Assembly (NCBI GenBank): GCA_050186725.1
Contig: JBFWYG010000002.1
Span: forward strand, 102,957-166,956
DNA: 64,000 nt
Reading direction: 5' to 3'
Origin: JADJYF01 sp050186725
Lineage (GTDB): Bacteria; Pseudomonadota; Gammaproteobacteria; Ga0077536
This document shows positions 28,989-39,493 of the stretch, piece by piece. Each line of letters starts with the position of its first letter. Positions within the stretch are counted from its first letter, which is position 1. The translations under genes were made by a program, and so were the position numbers. A model generated the notes under the pieces. The model was not told where the DNA came from. It was given only the letters and a program-made list of their open reading frames with translations, and did not search any database.

Positions 28989-31900
28989 ATGTCCGCCCCG
29001 CTCGAACGCAATCCGCCCCCCGCCGCCGGCCTGAGCGACGACCTGCTGTTCGCGGCCTTCAACGCGACGGCCGACGCGTTCCTGGTGGTCGACGTCGAAC
29101 AGCGCGTGCGGCATGTGAACCGCGCGGCCAGTGAACTGCTCGCGCGCGACGCGCAACAGCTGTGCGGACGCCCCTGGTCGGAAGTCCTGGTGTTCGCCGG
29201 CGGCGGCCCCGCGCTGCCGCCAGACGGTCGGCTCGAGATGGAGCGCGTGACGTTGCAGCTGCCCGACCGGCGCACCCGCGACGTCGCGCTGCGCGTCGAG
29301 CCGCTGGACGCGGCCGCGGGTGGTGGCGCGCTGTTCACCCTGCGTGCCCACGACCCGGTGGCCGCGCTGCAGAGCGCGCTGAACGAGAGCGAGCAGCGCC
29401 TGCACGTGGCGCTCACCGGCGGCCAGGTCGGCCTGTGGGAATGGGACTGCGCGCAGGACGTGCTGGTCGAGGCCGGCACCTGGGTCGGGCGCACCGCGCA
29501 CACGGTCGACGACGCGCCCTGCACCGGCCAGCGCCTGATGGAGTGCACGCACCCCGAGGACCGCCCCATGGTGCGCGCCGCGCTGCTGGCCCACCTGCGC
29601 GGCGAGACCGCGCACTACGAGGTCGAACAGCGCGTGCGCCTCGCGGCGGGCGGCTGGGTGCGTTTCCTGGTGCGCGGCCAGCACGCCGAGCGCGACGCCG
29701 GCGGGCGGGCGCAACGCCTGTTCGGCACCTACACCGACATCACCGCACTGCACGAGCAGCGCGACATGCTGCGCTTCGCGCTCGAGAGCAGCCGCCAGGG
29801 TCTGTGGGAATGGGATGTCGCGACCAACCGCATCACGGAGCACCGCTTCTGGCGACCGCAGCGCGAGAATTACTCGATCCCCTCCGAGCTCGAGGGCTCG
29901 GAGCTGCTCCGTTACGCGCATCCCGACGACATACTTCACGTCGAGGACCAGCTGCGCCGACACCTGCGCGGCGAGACGCGCGCGATCGAGGTCGAACTGC
30001 GCTTACGGCGCAACGATGGCAGCTACGGCTACTTCCTCGTGCGTGGCCGCACCCCGGAACGGGATGCCACGGGCCGGGCCCACCGGCTGCTCGGCACCTA
30101 CACCGAGATCACCGCGCTCAAGGACCACGAGCGGGTGCTGCAGATCGCGCTCGAGAACGGCCGCCAGGGCCTGTTCGACTGGAACCCGGTGGAAGACACC
30201 GTGAGCTTCTCGCGTGAGCGGTACGCCATGCTCGGCTACCCGGAGGGCAGCATCCGCAGCCACCGCCAGCATGTCAGCGACATCCTGCACCCCGACGATG
30301 CACCGCGCGGGCGCGCCGTGCTCCTGCAGATGTTTCGCGGCGAACGCGAAGATTTCCAGGTCGAGCACCGCTTTCGTCACCACGACGGGCACTATCTCGA
30401 CATCCTCTCGCGCGGCAAGATCATCGAGCGCGACGCGCACGGCCGCGCGCTACGGGTGATCGGCACGCACGTCGACGTCACCGCGCTCAAGCACACCGAG
30501 GCGCGCCTGCGCGACTCGCGCCAGCTGCTCGAGACGGTGATCGACGCGGTGCCGATGCGCATGTTCTGGAAGGACACCGAGAGCCGCTACCTCGGCTGCA
30601 ACCGCCGCTTCGCCGAGGACGTCGGTCTGCCGGATGGCGCGGACATCGTCGGACTGACGGACGACACGATGCCGTGGGCCGACATCAGCGCCGAGGTGGA
30701 GGCCAGCGATCGCCGCGTACTGCGCGGCGAGGAGCAGCGCATCACGTCCGAGCGACGCATCACGCCGCGCGGCGCCGAGCCCATCTGGATCGAGACCCAC
30801 AAGGTGCCGATACGTGACGATAGCGGCGCGATCATCGGCGTGCTCGGCACCTACGACGACATCACGCTGCGCCGCGCGCGCGAGCAGCAGCTGCGGGTCA
30901 TCGCCGAGGCTCTGACCAGCGGCAAGCAGACCCGCCTGCTCACAGCCGTGACCCGCGCCGCGGCCGAACTTGCCGGCGCCGACTACGCCTTCGTCGCGCG
31001 CATCAATGGCGATGGCAGCGCGACAGTATCGGCCGCGTTTCCCAATCTCGACGCGTTCCACGGCATGACCTACGCGCTGGCGGGCACGCCCTGCGAGGCG
31101 GCGGTAGCCCACAACGGCTGCTTCATCGGCAGCGACGTCGCCGCGCGCTATCCCACCGACGACATGCTGCGCGCGTACGACATCGAGGGCTATTACGGCC
31201 AACCGCTCACCACCAGCGACGGCGAGATCATCGGCCTGTTCACCATGATGTTCTGCACCGCGGTCAGCGACCGCGAGCGAGTGCGGCCGGTGATCGACAT
31301 CTTCGCCGCGCGCGCGGTCACCGAACTCGAACGCGAACGCATCCACGGCGAGCTGCGCGCCAGCGAGCAGCGCCTGAACGCCGCCATGGAAGGCGCCCTG
31401 CAGGGCCTGTGGGAATGGGACCTGGAGAGCGACGCGCTGGTGACCTTCGGCACGCTCTCCGCCGTGACCCGCGGCGACGACAGCACGCCGACCGGCAACG
31501 CGCTGGTGGCGCGCGTGCACTCGGACGACCAGCCGGCGCGGCGCGCGGCGCTGCTCGCCTACCTGCGCGGCGAGGCGCCGCAGTTCACCTGCGAGCTACG
31601 CCTGCTCGGCGCCGACCTGCTGTACCGCTGGACGCTGGTGCGCGGCCGCGCCACCGCCTGGGACAGCCAGGGCCGGGTGCGCCGCATGCTCGGCACCTAC
31701 ACCGACATCTCGGCGCTGAAGGATTCGCAGGCCGCGCTCGAGCGCTCGCAGAAATTCCTCGAGCTCATCATCGACACAGTGCCACAGGCCATCTTCTGGC
31801 AGGACCGTGGACTGCGCTACCTGGGCTGCAACCGGCAGTTCGCCGAACTCGCGGCCGTGCCCCATCCCGAACAGCTGCTCGGCCGCACCGACGAGGATCT

Positions 31901-33437
31901 GTGGTGGTCGGCGCATGCGCCGCAGATCATGGCGGAGGATCGCGCGCTGCTGGAGGGCCGGCTGACGGTGGTCGCGCGCGAGACCGAACTGCGCACGCCG
32001 AGCGGCGAGACCCGCTGGCTGGATCTGACCAAGGTCGCCATCCGCGACGGCGCGGGCGCGGTGATCGGTGTGCTCGGCGCGGTCCATGACGTATCGGTGC
32101 GCAAGCGCGCCGAAGAGCACGCGCAGCGCCTGTCGCTCTACGACCCGCTGACCAACCTGCCCAACCGCCGCTACTTCGCCGAACGGCTGGAGGCGGGCCT
32201 GGCGGCGGCCACGCGGCGCGCCACGCGCGGCGCGCTGCTGTTCATCGACATGGACCAGTTCAAGCGCATCAACGACACCCTTGGCCACTCGGTGGGGGAC
32301 GCGCTGCTGCAGGCCGTGGCCAACCGGCTGCACAACGTCACGCGCCAGGACGACATGGTCGCGCGCCTCGGCGGCGACGAGTTCGTGGTGCTGTTGCCCG
32401 ACCTCGCGGCCGATGCCGAGGCCGCCGCGCGCCAGGCGCGCCTGGTGGCGGACAAGATCCACGAGTCCCTGGGCCAGCCCTTCCAGTTCGACCATCACCA
32501 GCTGCATGTCACCCCGACCATCGGCATCACGCTGTTTCCAGAGCCGGGCAAGGGCGTCGAGGATGTGCTGAAGGAGGCCGACACCGCGATGTACAGCGGC
32601 AAGGCCGCGGGCCGCAACGTGACCCGCTTCTTCCATCCGGCCATGGAGCGCCACGCGCAGGAGCGCCTGCAGATCGAGAGCGATCTGCGCGCGGCGCTCA
32701 AGCGCCAGGAGCTGAACCTCGTGTTCCAGCCGCAGGTCGACGGCAGCGGCGCGGTGAGCGGCGCCGAAGTGCTGCTGCGCTGGCAGCACGCCGAGCGCGG
32801 CGCTATTTCACCCGCGGAGTTCATCCCGGTGGCCGAGGAGCGCGGGCTCATCATCGATATCGGGCGGTGGGTGCTGGAGGCGTCGTTCGCCACCTATCGG
32901 CGCTGGCTGGACGAACTGCCGGTGGCGCCCGGCGAACTCGCGATCAACGTCAGCTCGCGACAGTTCCGCGCCGAACACTTCGCCGACGAGGTCGAGCGGC
33001 TGGTGCACACCTACCGCATTCCGCCACGCAGCCTGGTGTTCGAGCTGACCGAGAGCACGGTGATCGAGGACGTCGACGCCGCCATCGGCATCATGGAGCG
33101 CCTGCGGCGCATCGGCGTGCTGTTCGCGCTGGACGACTTCGGCGTGGGCTACTCGTCGCTCTCCTACCTGAAGCGCCTGCCGCTGGACCAGCTCAAGATC
33201 GACCGGTCCTTCATCGCGGACATCGGCAGCGACCGCAACGACGAGATCATCTGCCAGACCATCATCGCCATGGGCCAGCACCTCGGCCTCGCGACGGTCG
33301 CCGAAGGCGTGGAGACTGCGGCCCAGCACAACTTTCTGCAGGGGCTGCGCTGCAACCGCTACCAGGGCTACCTGTTTCTGCGCCCGTCCAGCGAAGCGGA
33401 CTACCTGCGTTACTACCTGGCCCACACGCGCGGCTGA
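28989..33437 (+). CDS. Very large PAS/GAF/GGDEF/EAL cyclic-di-GMP protein
   Basis: This 1482-residue protein combines at least six PAS domains (from about 20 to 640, and 800 to 1045) with a GAF domain (about 650-790), a GGDEF domain and an EAL domain. The diguanylate cyclase motif is intact (GGDEF, 1128-1132). The phosphodiesterase domain has EVL in place of EAL at 1260-1262 but keeps DDFGVGYSS and KIDRSFI. Both activities are therefore possible. No membrane segment is evident. Repeated PAS domains (HLRGE, GTYTDITAL) look like internal duplications. Confidence 0.92.
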   Translation: MSAPLERNPPPAAGLSDDLLFAAFNATADAFLVVDVEQRVRHVNRAASELLARDAQQLCGRPWSEVLVFAGGGPALPPDGRLEMERVTLQLPDRRTRDVALRVEPLDAAAGGGALFTLRAHDPVAALQSALNESEQRLHVALTGGQVGLWEWDCAQDVLVEAGTWVGRTAHTVDDAPCTGQRLMECTHPEDRPMVRAALLAHLRGETAHYEVEQRVRLAAGGWVRFLVRGQHAERDAGGRAQRLFGTYTDITALHEQRDMLRFALESSRQGLWEWDVATNRITEHRFWRPQRENYSIPSELEGSELLRYAHPDDILHVEDQLRRHLRGETRAIEVELRLRRNDGSYGYFLVRGRTPERDATGRAHRLLGTYTEITALKDHERVLQIALENGRQGLFDWNPVEDTVSFSRERYAMLGYPEGSIRSHRQHVSDILHPDDAPRGRAVLLQMFRGEREDFQVEHRFRHHDGHYLDILSRGKIIERDAHGRALRVIGTHVDVTALKHTEARLRDSRQLLETVIDAVPMRMFWKDTESRYLGCNRRFAEDVGLPDGADIVGLTDDTMPWADISAEVEASDRRVLRGEEQRITSERRITPRGAEPIWIETHKVPIRDDSGAIIGVLGTYDDITLRRAREQQLRVIAEALTSGKQTRLLTAVTRAAAELAGADYAFVARINGDGSATVSAAFPNLDAFHGMTYALAGTPCEAAVAHNGCFIGSDVAARYPTDDMLRAYDIEGYYGQPLTTSDGEIIGLFTMMFCTAVSDRERVRPVIDIFAARAVTELERERIHGELRASEQRLNAAMEGALQGLWEWDLESDALVTFGTLSAVTRGDDSTPTGNALVARVHSDDQPARRAALLAYLRGEAPQFTCELRLLGADLLYRWTLVRGRATAWDSQGRVRRMLGTYTDISALKDSQAALERSQKFLELIIDTVPQAIFWQDRGLRYLGCNRQFAELAAVPHPEQLLGRTDEDLWWSAHAPQIMAEDRALLEGRLTVVARETELRTPSGETRWLDLTKVAIRDGAGAVIGVLGAVHDVSVRKRAEEHAQRLSLYDPLTNLPNRRYFAERLEAGLAAATRRATRGALLFIDMDQFKRINDTLGHSVGDALLQAVANRLHNVTRQDDMVARLGGDEFVVLLPDLAADAEAAARQARLVADKIHESLGQPFQFDHHQLHVTPTIGITLFPEPGKGVEDVLKEADTAMYSGKAAGRNVTRFFHPAMERHAQERLQIESDLRAALKRQELNLVFQPQVDGSGAVSGAEVLLRWQHAERGAISPAEFIPVAEERGLIIDIGRWVLEASFATYRRWLDELPVAPGELAINVSSRQFRAEHFADEVERLVHTYRIPPRSLVFELTESTVIEDVDAAIGIMERLRRIGVLFALDDFGVGYSSLSYLKRLPLDQLKIDRSFIADIGSDRNDEIICQTIIAMGQHLGLATVAEGVETAAQHNFLQGLRCNRYQGYLFLRPSSEADYLRYYLAHTRG

Positions 33438-33445
33438 GCGCCGCG

Positions 33446-36400
33446 TCACGCGCGCGCTTCGAGCGCGCTGTCGATGGCCTCCAGCAGTTCCTCGGTCTTG
33501 AGCGGCTTGGGCAGGAAGCGGTGGATGCCGAGACGCGTCGCCTGCTCGGCGTCGAGCGCCGCGCTGTAACCCGAGATCAGGATCACCGGCAGCGCCGGCC
33601 GCATGGCCAGCGCCGCGGCGGCGAGCTGCGCGCCGGTCAGGCCGGGCATGGTCTGGTCGGTGATCAGCAGGTCGAAGGCCGACGGCGCGCGCTCGAGCAC
33701 CTCCAGCGCGCGGCGCGGATCGGTCTCCACCACCGCGGTGTAGCCATGCATCTCCAGCAGTTCGCCGATGAAGCCGCCGACCGCGCGCTCGTCGTCCACC
33801 ACCAGCACCCGACCGCGCGCGGCCGCGCGGGGCGCGCTGGGCGCGGCGACCGGCGGCTCGTCCGCCGGCCCCGCGGCGACGGGAAAGTGGATCAGAAACG
33901 TGGTGCCGTGGCCCGGCGCGGTGTCCAGCAGGATGTGCCCGCCCTGGCCGTGCACCATGCCGTGCACCATCGCCAGGCCCATGCCCGTGCCGCCACTGCC
34001 GGCCTTGGTCGAGAAGAACGGTTCGAACACCCGCTCGCGCAGCGCCGGCGGAATGCCCGGGCCGTCGTCGGCCAGGCGCAGCACCACGAAGTCGCCGCTG
34101 AAGGTCTTGTGGCAGGAGGCGCACAGCGCGTCGCTCACCTGGCCTCGCTCGAGGTGGATGCGCAGCGCGCCGCTGCCGCCCAGCGCGTCACGCGCGTTGA
34201 TGCACAGGTTGACGATGATCTGCTGGATCTGGACCGGGTTGGTCATCACTTCCGGCAGGCTCGGCGCGTAGGCCACGTCGAGCGCCAGGCTGCTGGGCAG
34301 CGTCGGCCGCACCATGCGCAGCGCCTGCTCGACGAGCGGTGGCAAGGCCGCGCGCTTCAGCGCCGCGCTCTCGCCGCGACTGAAGGCCAGCATCTGCGTG
34401 ACCAGCTCGTGGCCGCGCTCGCCGGCCAGGCGGATCTCGCGCAGGTAGTCCGCGAGCTTGTCCGGCACCGTGGCGCCGAAGCGCTGCAGCGACAGCCCGG
34501 TGTAGCCGAGGATGCTGGCCAGGATGTTGTTGAAGTCGTGGGCGATGCCGCCGGTGAGCAGGCCGATGGCCTCCATCTTCTGCGCCTGCTGCAGGTTGCG
34601 CTGCATGCGCTCGCGCTCGATCTCCGCGTCGCGACGCGCGGTGACGTCGATCGACACGCACGCGAAGCCCTGGCAGCCGCCCTGTGCGTCGCGCAGCACG
34701 CGTCCGCGGGTCTCGATCCAGCGCAGCTTGCCGTTCGGAAAGCGCACGTGGTTCTCGAACACCACCACGCCCTCGGGCAGTTGTTCGACGATCACGGCGA
34801 TGCGCTGTCGCGCCACCTCCCGCTCGCTCGGATCGAGCATCTCCAGCACGCGGGTCAGGGTGAACTTCCGCTCATCGATGCCGAACGCCGCGGCGAAGTC
34901 CGAAGACCTGGCCTCGATGCGGTCGCTGCGCGGATCCCAGGTCCAGAACAGCATGCGCGTGGCGGTGAGCGCGAGCGCCAGGCGCGCCTCGCTGTCGCGC
35001 AGCGCGCACTCGGCGCTGCGTCGCGCGGTGACGTCCATCAGGTGGCCGTACCACAGCACGCCGCCGTCGGGCTCTGCTATCGGCTGCGAGCGGCCGATCA
35101 GCCAGCGCAGCTCGTCGCCGTCGCACACGCGGAACTCTTCGTGCCAGACCGTCAGGCTGCCCGCCGAGAGTTCGAAGCTCGCGAGCACGCGCTCGAAGTC
35201 CTCGGGGTGGATGCGGCCGAGCAGCGGCATGGCGTCGTAGCGCAGCGCATCCAGCGGCACGCCCAAGAACTCGTGGGTGCCGCCGGCGCTCATGTAGGGG
35301 AAGGTGTAACGACCATCGGGCGCGCGTCGGAACTCGTAGATCGCGCCCGGCATGAACTGCGCCACGCGCGCCAGGCGATGCTCGAGTTCGTGGCGCGCGG
35401 TCACGTCCCAGCTCACCCCGAGCAGTCGGCCGGCGCCGCCATCGGCGTCGCGCTGCAAGCGGCCGCGCGCGTGCAGCCAGCACACCCCGCCGTCCGCGCG
35501 CATGATGCGGAACACCGGCGCGAACTCCGCGCCGCCGCGCACGCTCTCCTCCAGCGCGGCGCGCACGGCGGCGCGATCCTCGGGCAGCACGCTGGCCAGG
35601 AAATCGTCCAGGCTGACCTGCGCGCGCGCCGGATCGAGGCCGTGGAAGCGATGGTAGTCGCCCGAGGTGCGAAAGCGTTGCGTGCCGAGATCGAGGTCCC
35701 ACAGCACCATGCCCACCGCGGACATCACGAGATCCAGCCAGGCGCGGCTGTCGCGCAGGCTCGCCTCCATGGCCTTGCGCGCCGAGATGTCGATGCTCAC
35801 CCCGGCCACGCGCAGCCCGCGCCCGGACTCGCCCGGCTGCACCGAGAAGCGCGCCTCCATCCAGCGCGAGCCGCCCTCGGGCAGCTTGACGCGCATGTCG
35901 ACCCCCATGCCGGCGCGCGGACCCTCGCCGCGCAGCGCCATGCCGATGGCCCGCCCGAGCGCGGCGCGGTCCTCCTCGTGCACCAGGTCGTAGAGCGCGG
36001 CGATGCTCAACTCGCGGGTGTCCGGAGGCAGGCCATGCAATTCGTTGTAGGTCGGCCCGGTCACCAGCACGCAGCGCTCGTTGTCGATTTCCCAGCTCGC
36101 GAAGCGCGCGCCGGACTCGGCCATCTGCAGGCGCTCGGCGAGCTGCTCGGCCGGCAGGAAGGCCGAGGCCATGGTGGGGTCGGGCCGCAGGCCGAAGCTC
36201 TCGATGCGCGCGTCGTCGCCGGACACCGCGCGCACGTCGACCTCGCGCAGCACGCACAGCACCCGTGGCGCGCCAGGCAGCGCGCGCAGCGGGGTCAGGC
36301 AGAGCACGTGCCGCCTGAGCCACTCGCCCTCGCGGCTCGACACCTCGACGGTCACTCCACGGCCCTCGTCGCGACAGGTCGCGAGCGCGGCGCGCAGACG

Positions 36401-36598
36401 CGGCGCGTCAGGCGCGGGCCAGATTTCCAGCAGGCTCACACCGACCAGGGCGTCCAGCGCGGGGCGCAGGGCGCCGCGCGCCAGTGCGTCGACGCCGCAT
36501 ACCCGGTCCTCATCGTCGAGCAGCAGGGTCACGGGTTCGGCGACGTCGAACTCACCCTGGAACAGGGCCGGCAGCGAGCGCAAGTAGACGATATCCAC
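33446..36598 (-). CDS. Multi-PAS hybrid sensor histidine kinase
   Basis: This 1050-residue protein has about five PAS/PAC domains (about 10-660) and a HisKA helix with H687 in GGIAHDFNN. An HATPase domain follows (NARDALGG and DDGPGIPPALRERVFEPFF, cited in part), then a receiver (about 930-1045) with D981 in ITDQTMPG. The GTG start has AAGGA upstream. It converges on the GGDEF/EAL gene with eight bases between the stops. No membrane helix is seen. Confidence 0.9.
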   Translation of the reverse strand: MDIVYLRSLPALFQGEFDVAEPVTLLLDDEDRVCGVDALARGALRPALDALVGVSLLEIWPAPDAPRLRAALATCRDEGRGVTVEVSSREGEWLRRHVLCLTPLRALPGAPRVLCVLREVDVRAVSGDDARIESFGLRPDPTMASAFLPAEQLAERLQMAESGARFASWEIDNERCVLVTGPTYNELHGLPPDTRELSIAALYDLVHEEDRAALGRAIGMALRGEGPRAGMGVDMRVKLPEGGSRWMEARFSVQPGESGRGLRVAGVSIDISARKAMEASLRDSRAWLDLVMSAVGMVLWDLDLGTQRFRTSGDYHRFHGLDPARAQVSLDDFLASVLPEDRAAVRAALEESVRGGAEFAPVFRIMRADGGVCWLHARGRLQRDADGGAGRLLGVSWDVTARHELEHRLARVAQFMPGAIYEFRRAPDGRYTFPYMSAGGTHEFLGVPLDALRYDAMPLLGRIHPEDFERVLASFELSAGSLTVWHEEFRVCDGDELRWLIGRSQPIAEPDGGVLWYGHLMDVTARRSAECALRDSEARLALALTATRMLFWTWDPRSDRIEARSSDFAAAFGIDERKFTLTRVLEMLDPSEREVARQRIAVIVEQLPEGVVVFENHVRFPNGKLRWIETRGRVLRDAQGGCQGFACVSIDVTARRDAEIERERMQRNLQQAQKMEAIGLLTGGIAHDFNNILASILGYTGLSLQRFGATVPDKLADYLREIRLAGERGHELVTQMLAFSRGESAALKRAALPPLVEQALRMVRPTLPSSLALDVAYAPSLPEVMTNPVQIQQIIVNLCINARDALGGSGALRIHLERGQVSDALCASCHKTFSGDFVVLRLADDGPGIPPALRERVFEPFFSTKAGSGGTGMGLAMVHGMVHGQGGHILLDTAPGHGTTFLIHFPVAAGPADEPPVAAPSAPRAAARGRVLVVDDERAVGGFIGELLEMHGYTAVVETDPRRALEVLERAPSAFDLLITDQTMPGLTGAQLAAAALAMRPALPVILISGYSAALDAEQATRLGIHRFLPKPLKTEELLEAIDSALEARA

Positions 36599-36805
36599 GT
36601 AGTCCTTACCTGGGACGGCGAAGGCGACTGGAAATTATCGGTCAATTCCCGCAAATAAAGTGCAGCTTTGTGGTCGCCGGACGCAAAACTTTGTCGCAGC
36701 CGCGAACCCGCGTCGCGCGGCCGCCCCGCCAGGGGCGCGCGTTGCAAAGCGCGACCCGATTACCTAGATTGCGCCCTCACCGCGGCGTCCGCCGTAGCGA
36801 AGCCC

Positions 36806-37789
36806 ATGCGCAACCTCATCGACCGACTGGAACTCGATTTCCCCATCTGGAGCGCCGGCATGAGCGCCGGCGTGGCCGGTCCCGAGCTGGTGGCGGCGGT
36901 GGCCGAGGCCGGTGGCTTCGGCGTGCTGGGCGCGGGCGGCGCGGGCGGCGACCTGACCACGCTGTGGATCGAACGCACCCGCGCGCTGACCTCGCGCCCC
37001 TTTGGCGTCAACCTCCTGCTGCCGCTGTCCCGCGGCGACGACGTGGAGGCCTGCTTCGACGCGCGGGTCGCGGTGCTGGTCCTGTTCTGGGGCGACGTGC
37101 AGCCTTACGTGCGCGACGCGCACCGGCGCGGCATGTTCGTGGTCGCGCAGTGCGGCGGTCCCGAGGACGCGGTGGCGGCGGCCGATGCCGGCGCCGACGC
37201 CGTGATCCTGCAGGGCATCGAGGCCGGCGGCCACGTGCGCGCCCGCGTGCCGCTCGCCGAGCAGCTTGGCGCCACGGTCGCGGCGCTCGGCCCGCTGCCG
37301 GTGATCGCGGCCGGCGGCCTCGCGCGCGGCGCCGACCTGGCCGCGGCGCTCGGACAGGGCGCGACGGCCTGTTCGCTCGGCACGCGCTTTCTCGCGACCG
37401 AGGAGGCGAATGCCTTCACCGACTACAAGCGCCGCTTGGTAGGCGCCGGCGCCGAGGACACCGTGCTGACCACGCTGTTCGACCGCGGCTGGCGCGATGC
37501 GCCACACCGCGTGCTGCGGAACGGCGCCTACGAGCGCTGGCAGGCCGCCGGCTGTCCGGACTCGGGGCAGCGGCCCGGCGAGGGCGAGGACGTCGGCGAA
37601 GTCGAGGTCGAGGGCCGCCGGCTGCTGCTCAAGCGCTACGCGGTCATGCCACCGCTGGCCACGTTCGACGGCGATCTCGAGGCAGTGCCGCTGTATGCCG
37701 GCACCTCGGTCGCGGGCATCGACGACCTGCCGCCCGCGGGCGCGGTGCTCGCGCGCCTGATGGACGAGCTGCGCCGGGCCGTCAACTGA
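36806..37789 (+). CDS. Nitronate monooxygenase, second copy
   Basis: This 327-residue protein belongs to the same family as 26732-27694. It starts with a FPIWSAGMSAGVAGPELVAA segment (20 residues), has GGLARG for FMN phosphate binding, and carries H143 in QGIEAGGH. The two copies are clearly diverged. The ATG at 36806 fits the family N-terminus; the frame open to 36668 does not. It is followed by the acyl-CoA ligase at 37819. Confidence 0.87.
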   Translation: MRNLIDRLELDFPIWSAGMSAGVAGPELVAAVAEAGGFGVLGAGGAGGDLTTLWIERTRALTSRPFGVNLLLPLSRGDDVEACFDARVAVLVLFWGDVQPYVRDAHRRGMFVVAQCGGPEDAVAAADAGADAVILQGIEAGGHVRARVPLAEQLGATVAALGPLPVIAAGGLARGADLAAALGQGATACSLGTRFLATEEANAFTDYKRRLVGAGAEDTVLTTLFDRGWRDAPHRVLRNGAYERWQAAGCPDSGQRPGEGEDVGEVEVEGRRLLLKRYAVMPPLATFDGDLEAVPLYAGTSVAGIDDLPPAGAVLARLMDELRRAVN

Positions 37790-37818
37790 ATCCACCCTCT
37801 CGCGGAAGACTCATCACC

Positions 37819-39378
37819 ATGCGCGTCACCCAAGCCCTGCAACGCAACCTGCAACAAATCCCCAACGCGCCGGCGACCGTCGACGGCGCGCGCCGCCACA
37901 CCTGGGCCCAGGTCGCCGAGCGTGTCGCGCGCCTGGCCGGCGGCCTGCGCGCGCTGGGCGTCGCGCCCGGTGACCGGGTCGGGGTGATCGCGCTGAACTC
38001 CGACCGCCACTACGAGGTGTTCTTCGCCGTGCCGTGGGCGGGTGGCGCCGTCGTGCCGGTCAACTACCGCTGGTCGGCGCAGGAGATCGCCTTCTCGCTG
38101 GACGATTCCGGCACGCGGGTGCTGTTCATCGACCAGGCCTTCTGGCACCTCGCCGAACAGCTGCGGCCGCTGGTCGCGCACAAGCTGACCATCATCGCCA
38201 TCGACGCCGAGGAGCTGCCCGGCGCCGACGCGGTCCACGACCGCCTGGTAGCGAGCCACGCGCCGGTGGAGGAATATCCCAACACGCGCGACACCCTGTC
38301 CGGCATCTTCTACACCGGCGGAACGACCGGGCGCTCGAAGGGCGTGATGCTGTCGCACGGCAACCACGTCGCGAACACCCTGCAGTACATCACCATGGTC
38401 GGCGCCCTGCCGGACACCGTCTACCTGCACGCGGCGCCGATGTTCCACATCGCCGACGCGCTCTACATCTACGCCATGACCCACATCGGCGCGACCCACA
38501 TCTTCATCCCGCGCTTCGAGCCCGCGGCCTGCGCGCGCGCCATCGAGACGCACCAGGTGACGGACATCATCCTGGTGCCGACCATGATCCAGATGCTGCT
38601 CGAGCAGCCGGGCTTCGCCGATTTCGATCTCACCTGCCTGAAGCGCATGTTCTACGGCGCGTCGCCGATGCCGGAAGCCGTCGCGCTGGACCTGTTGCGC
38701 AAGCTGCCCTGGGTCGGCGCCTGCCAGCTCTACGGGCAGACCGAGTCGGCGCCACTCCTGACCGCCCTGGAGCCCCGCTACCACGTGGCCGACGGCCCCC
38801 ATGCCCATCGCCTGCGCTCGGCGGGCCGCGCGTTGCCCGCGACGGAGCTGCGCATCGTCGACGACCTCGGCCACGAGATGCCGCGCGGCGAGGTGGGCGA
38901 AATCGTGGTGCGCAGCCCGAACGTGATGATGGGCTACTGGGGCCGCGAGGACGCCACGCGCGACGCGCTGCGCGACGGCTGGCTGCACACCGGCGACGCG
39001 GCCTACATGGACGCGGACGGCTTCATCTACATCAGCGATCGGCTGAAGGACATGATCATCTCGGGCGGCGAGAACGTGTACTCGACCGAAGTCGAGAACG
39101 CCATGTACCAGCATCCCGACGTCGCGCAGTGCGCGGTGATCGGCGTGCCGGACGAGAAATGGGGCGAGCGGGTGCACGCCATCGTCGTGCCACGCGCCGG
39201 CACGCGGCCCGAACCCGCGGAACTCATGGCCCACTGCAGGCGCCTCATCGCCGATTACAAGTGCCCGCGCTCGGTCAGCTTCCGCGAGGAACCCCTGCCG
39301 CTCTCCGGCGCCGGCAAGGTGCTGAAGACCGAGCTGCGCAAGCCGTTCTGGGAAGGGCGCGCGCGGCAGGTGAACTGA
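37819..39378 (+). CDS. Long-chain-type acyl-CoA ligase (AMP-forming)
   Basis: This 519-residue ANL enzyme has P-loop YTGGTTGRSKG at 165-175, the motif LYGQTES, the hinge YISDRLKDMIISGGENVYS (19 residues), and catalytic K500 in GAGKVLKTELR. It belongs to the FadD/long-chain branch. ATG 37819 follows the nitronate monooxygenase by 29 bases, so they probably share an operon. Two other ligases are at 6976 and 43376. Confidence 0.9.
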   Translation: MRVTQALQRNLQQIPNAPATVDGARRHTWAQVAERVARLAGGLRALGVAPGDRVGVIALNSDRHYEVFFAVPWAGGAVVPVNYRWSAQEIAFSLDDSGTRVLFIDQAFWHLAEQLRPLVAHKLTIIAIDAEELPGADAVHDRLVASHAPVEEYPNTRDTLSGIFYTGGTTGRSKGVMLSHGNHVANTLQYITMVGALPDTVYLHAAPMFHIADALYIYAMTHIGATHIFIPRFEPAACARAIETHQVTDIILVPTMIQMLLEQPGFADFDLTCLKRMFYGASPMPEAVALDLLRKLPWVGACQLYGQTESAPLLTALEPRYHVADGPHAHRLRSAGRALPATELRIVDDLGHEMPRGEVGEIVVRSPNVMMGYWGREDATRDALRDGWLHTGDAAYMDADGFIYISDRLKDMIISGGENVYSTEVENAMYQHPDVAQCAVIGVPDEKWGERVHAIVVPRAGTRPEPAELMAHCRRLIADYKCPRSVSFREEPLPLSGAGKVLKTELRKPFWEGRARQVN

Positions 39379-39384
39379 GCTGCA

Positions 39385-39465
39385 GGGACAGACCCCGCAT
39401 GGGGTCTGTCCCGCTGGCCGACACGCCGCGCAATCGGGGACAGACCCCGTACGGGGTCTGTCCCC
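39385..39465. repeat. Two GGGACAGACC palindromes in tandem
   Basis: Palindrome 1 (39385-39412) has arms GGGACAGACCCC with a central GCAT. Palindrome 2 (39436-39465) has arms GGGGACAGACCCC around a central GTAC and is fully self-complementary. They could act as a strong hairpin after the ligase gene. Confidence 0.85.
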
Positions 39466-39493
39466 AGGCCCGGCACGCCCCTAGAATTTCCCC

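Noticed and set aside
32867..36658. A 1263-residue plus-strand frame
   Set aside because: It is a high-G+C antisense shadow of the hybrid kinase at 33446-36598, with no recognisable domain.
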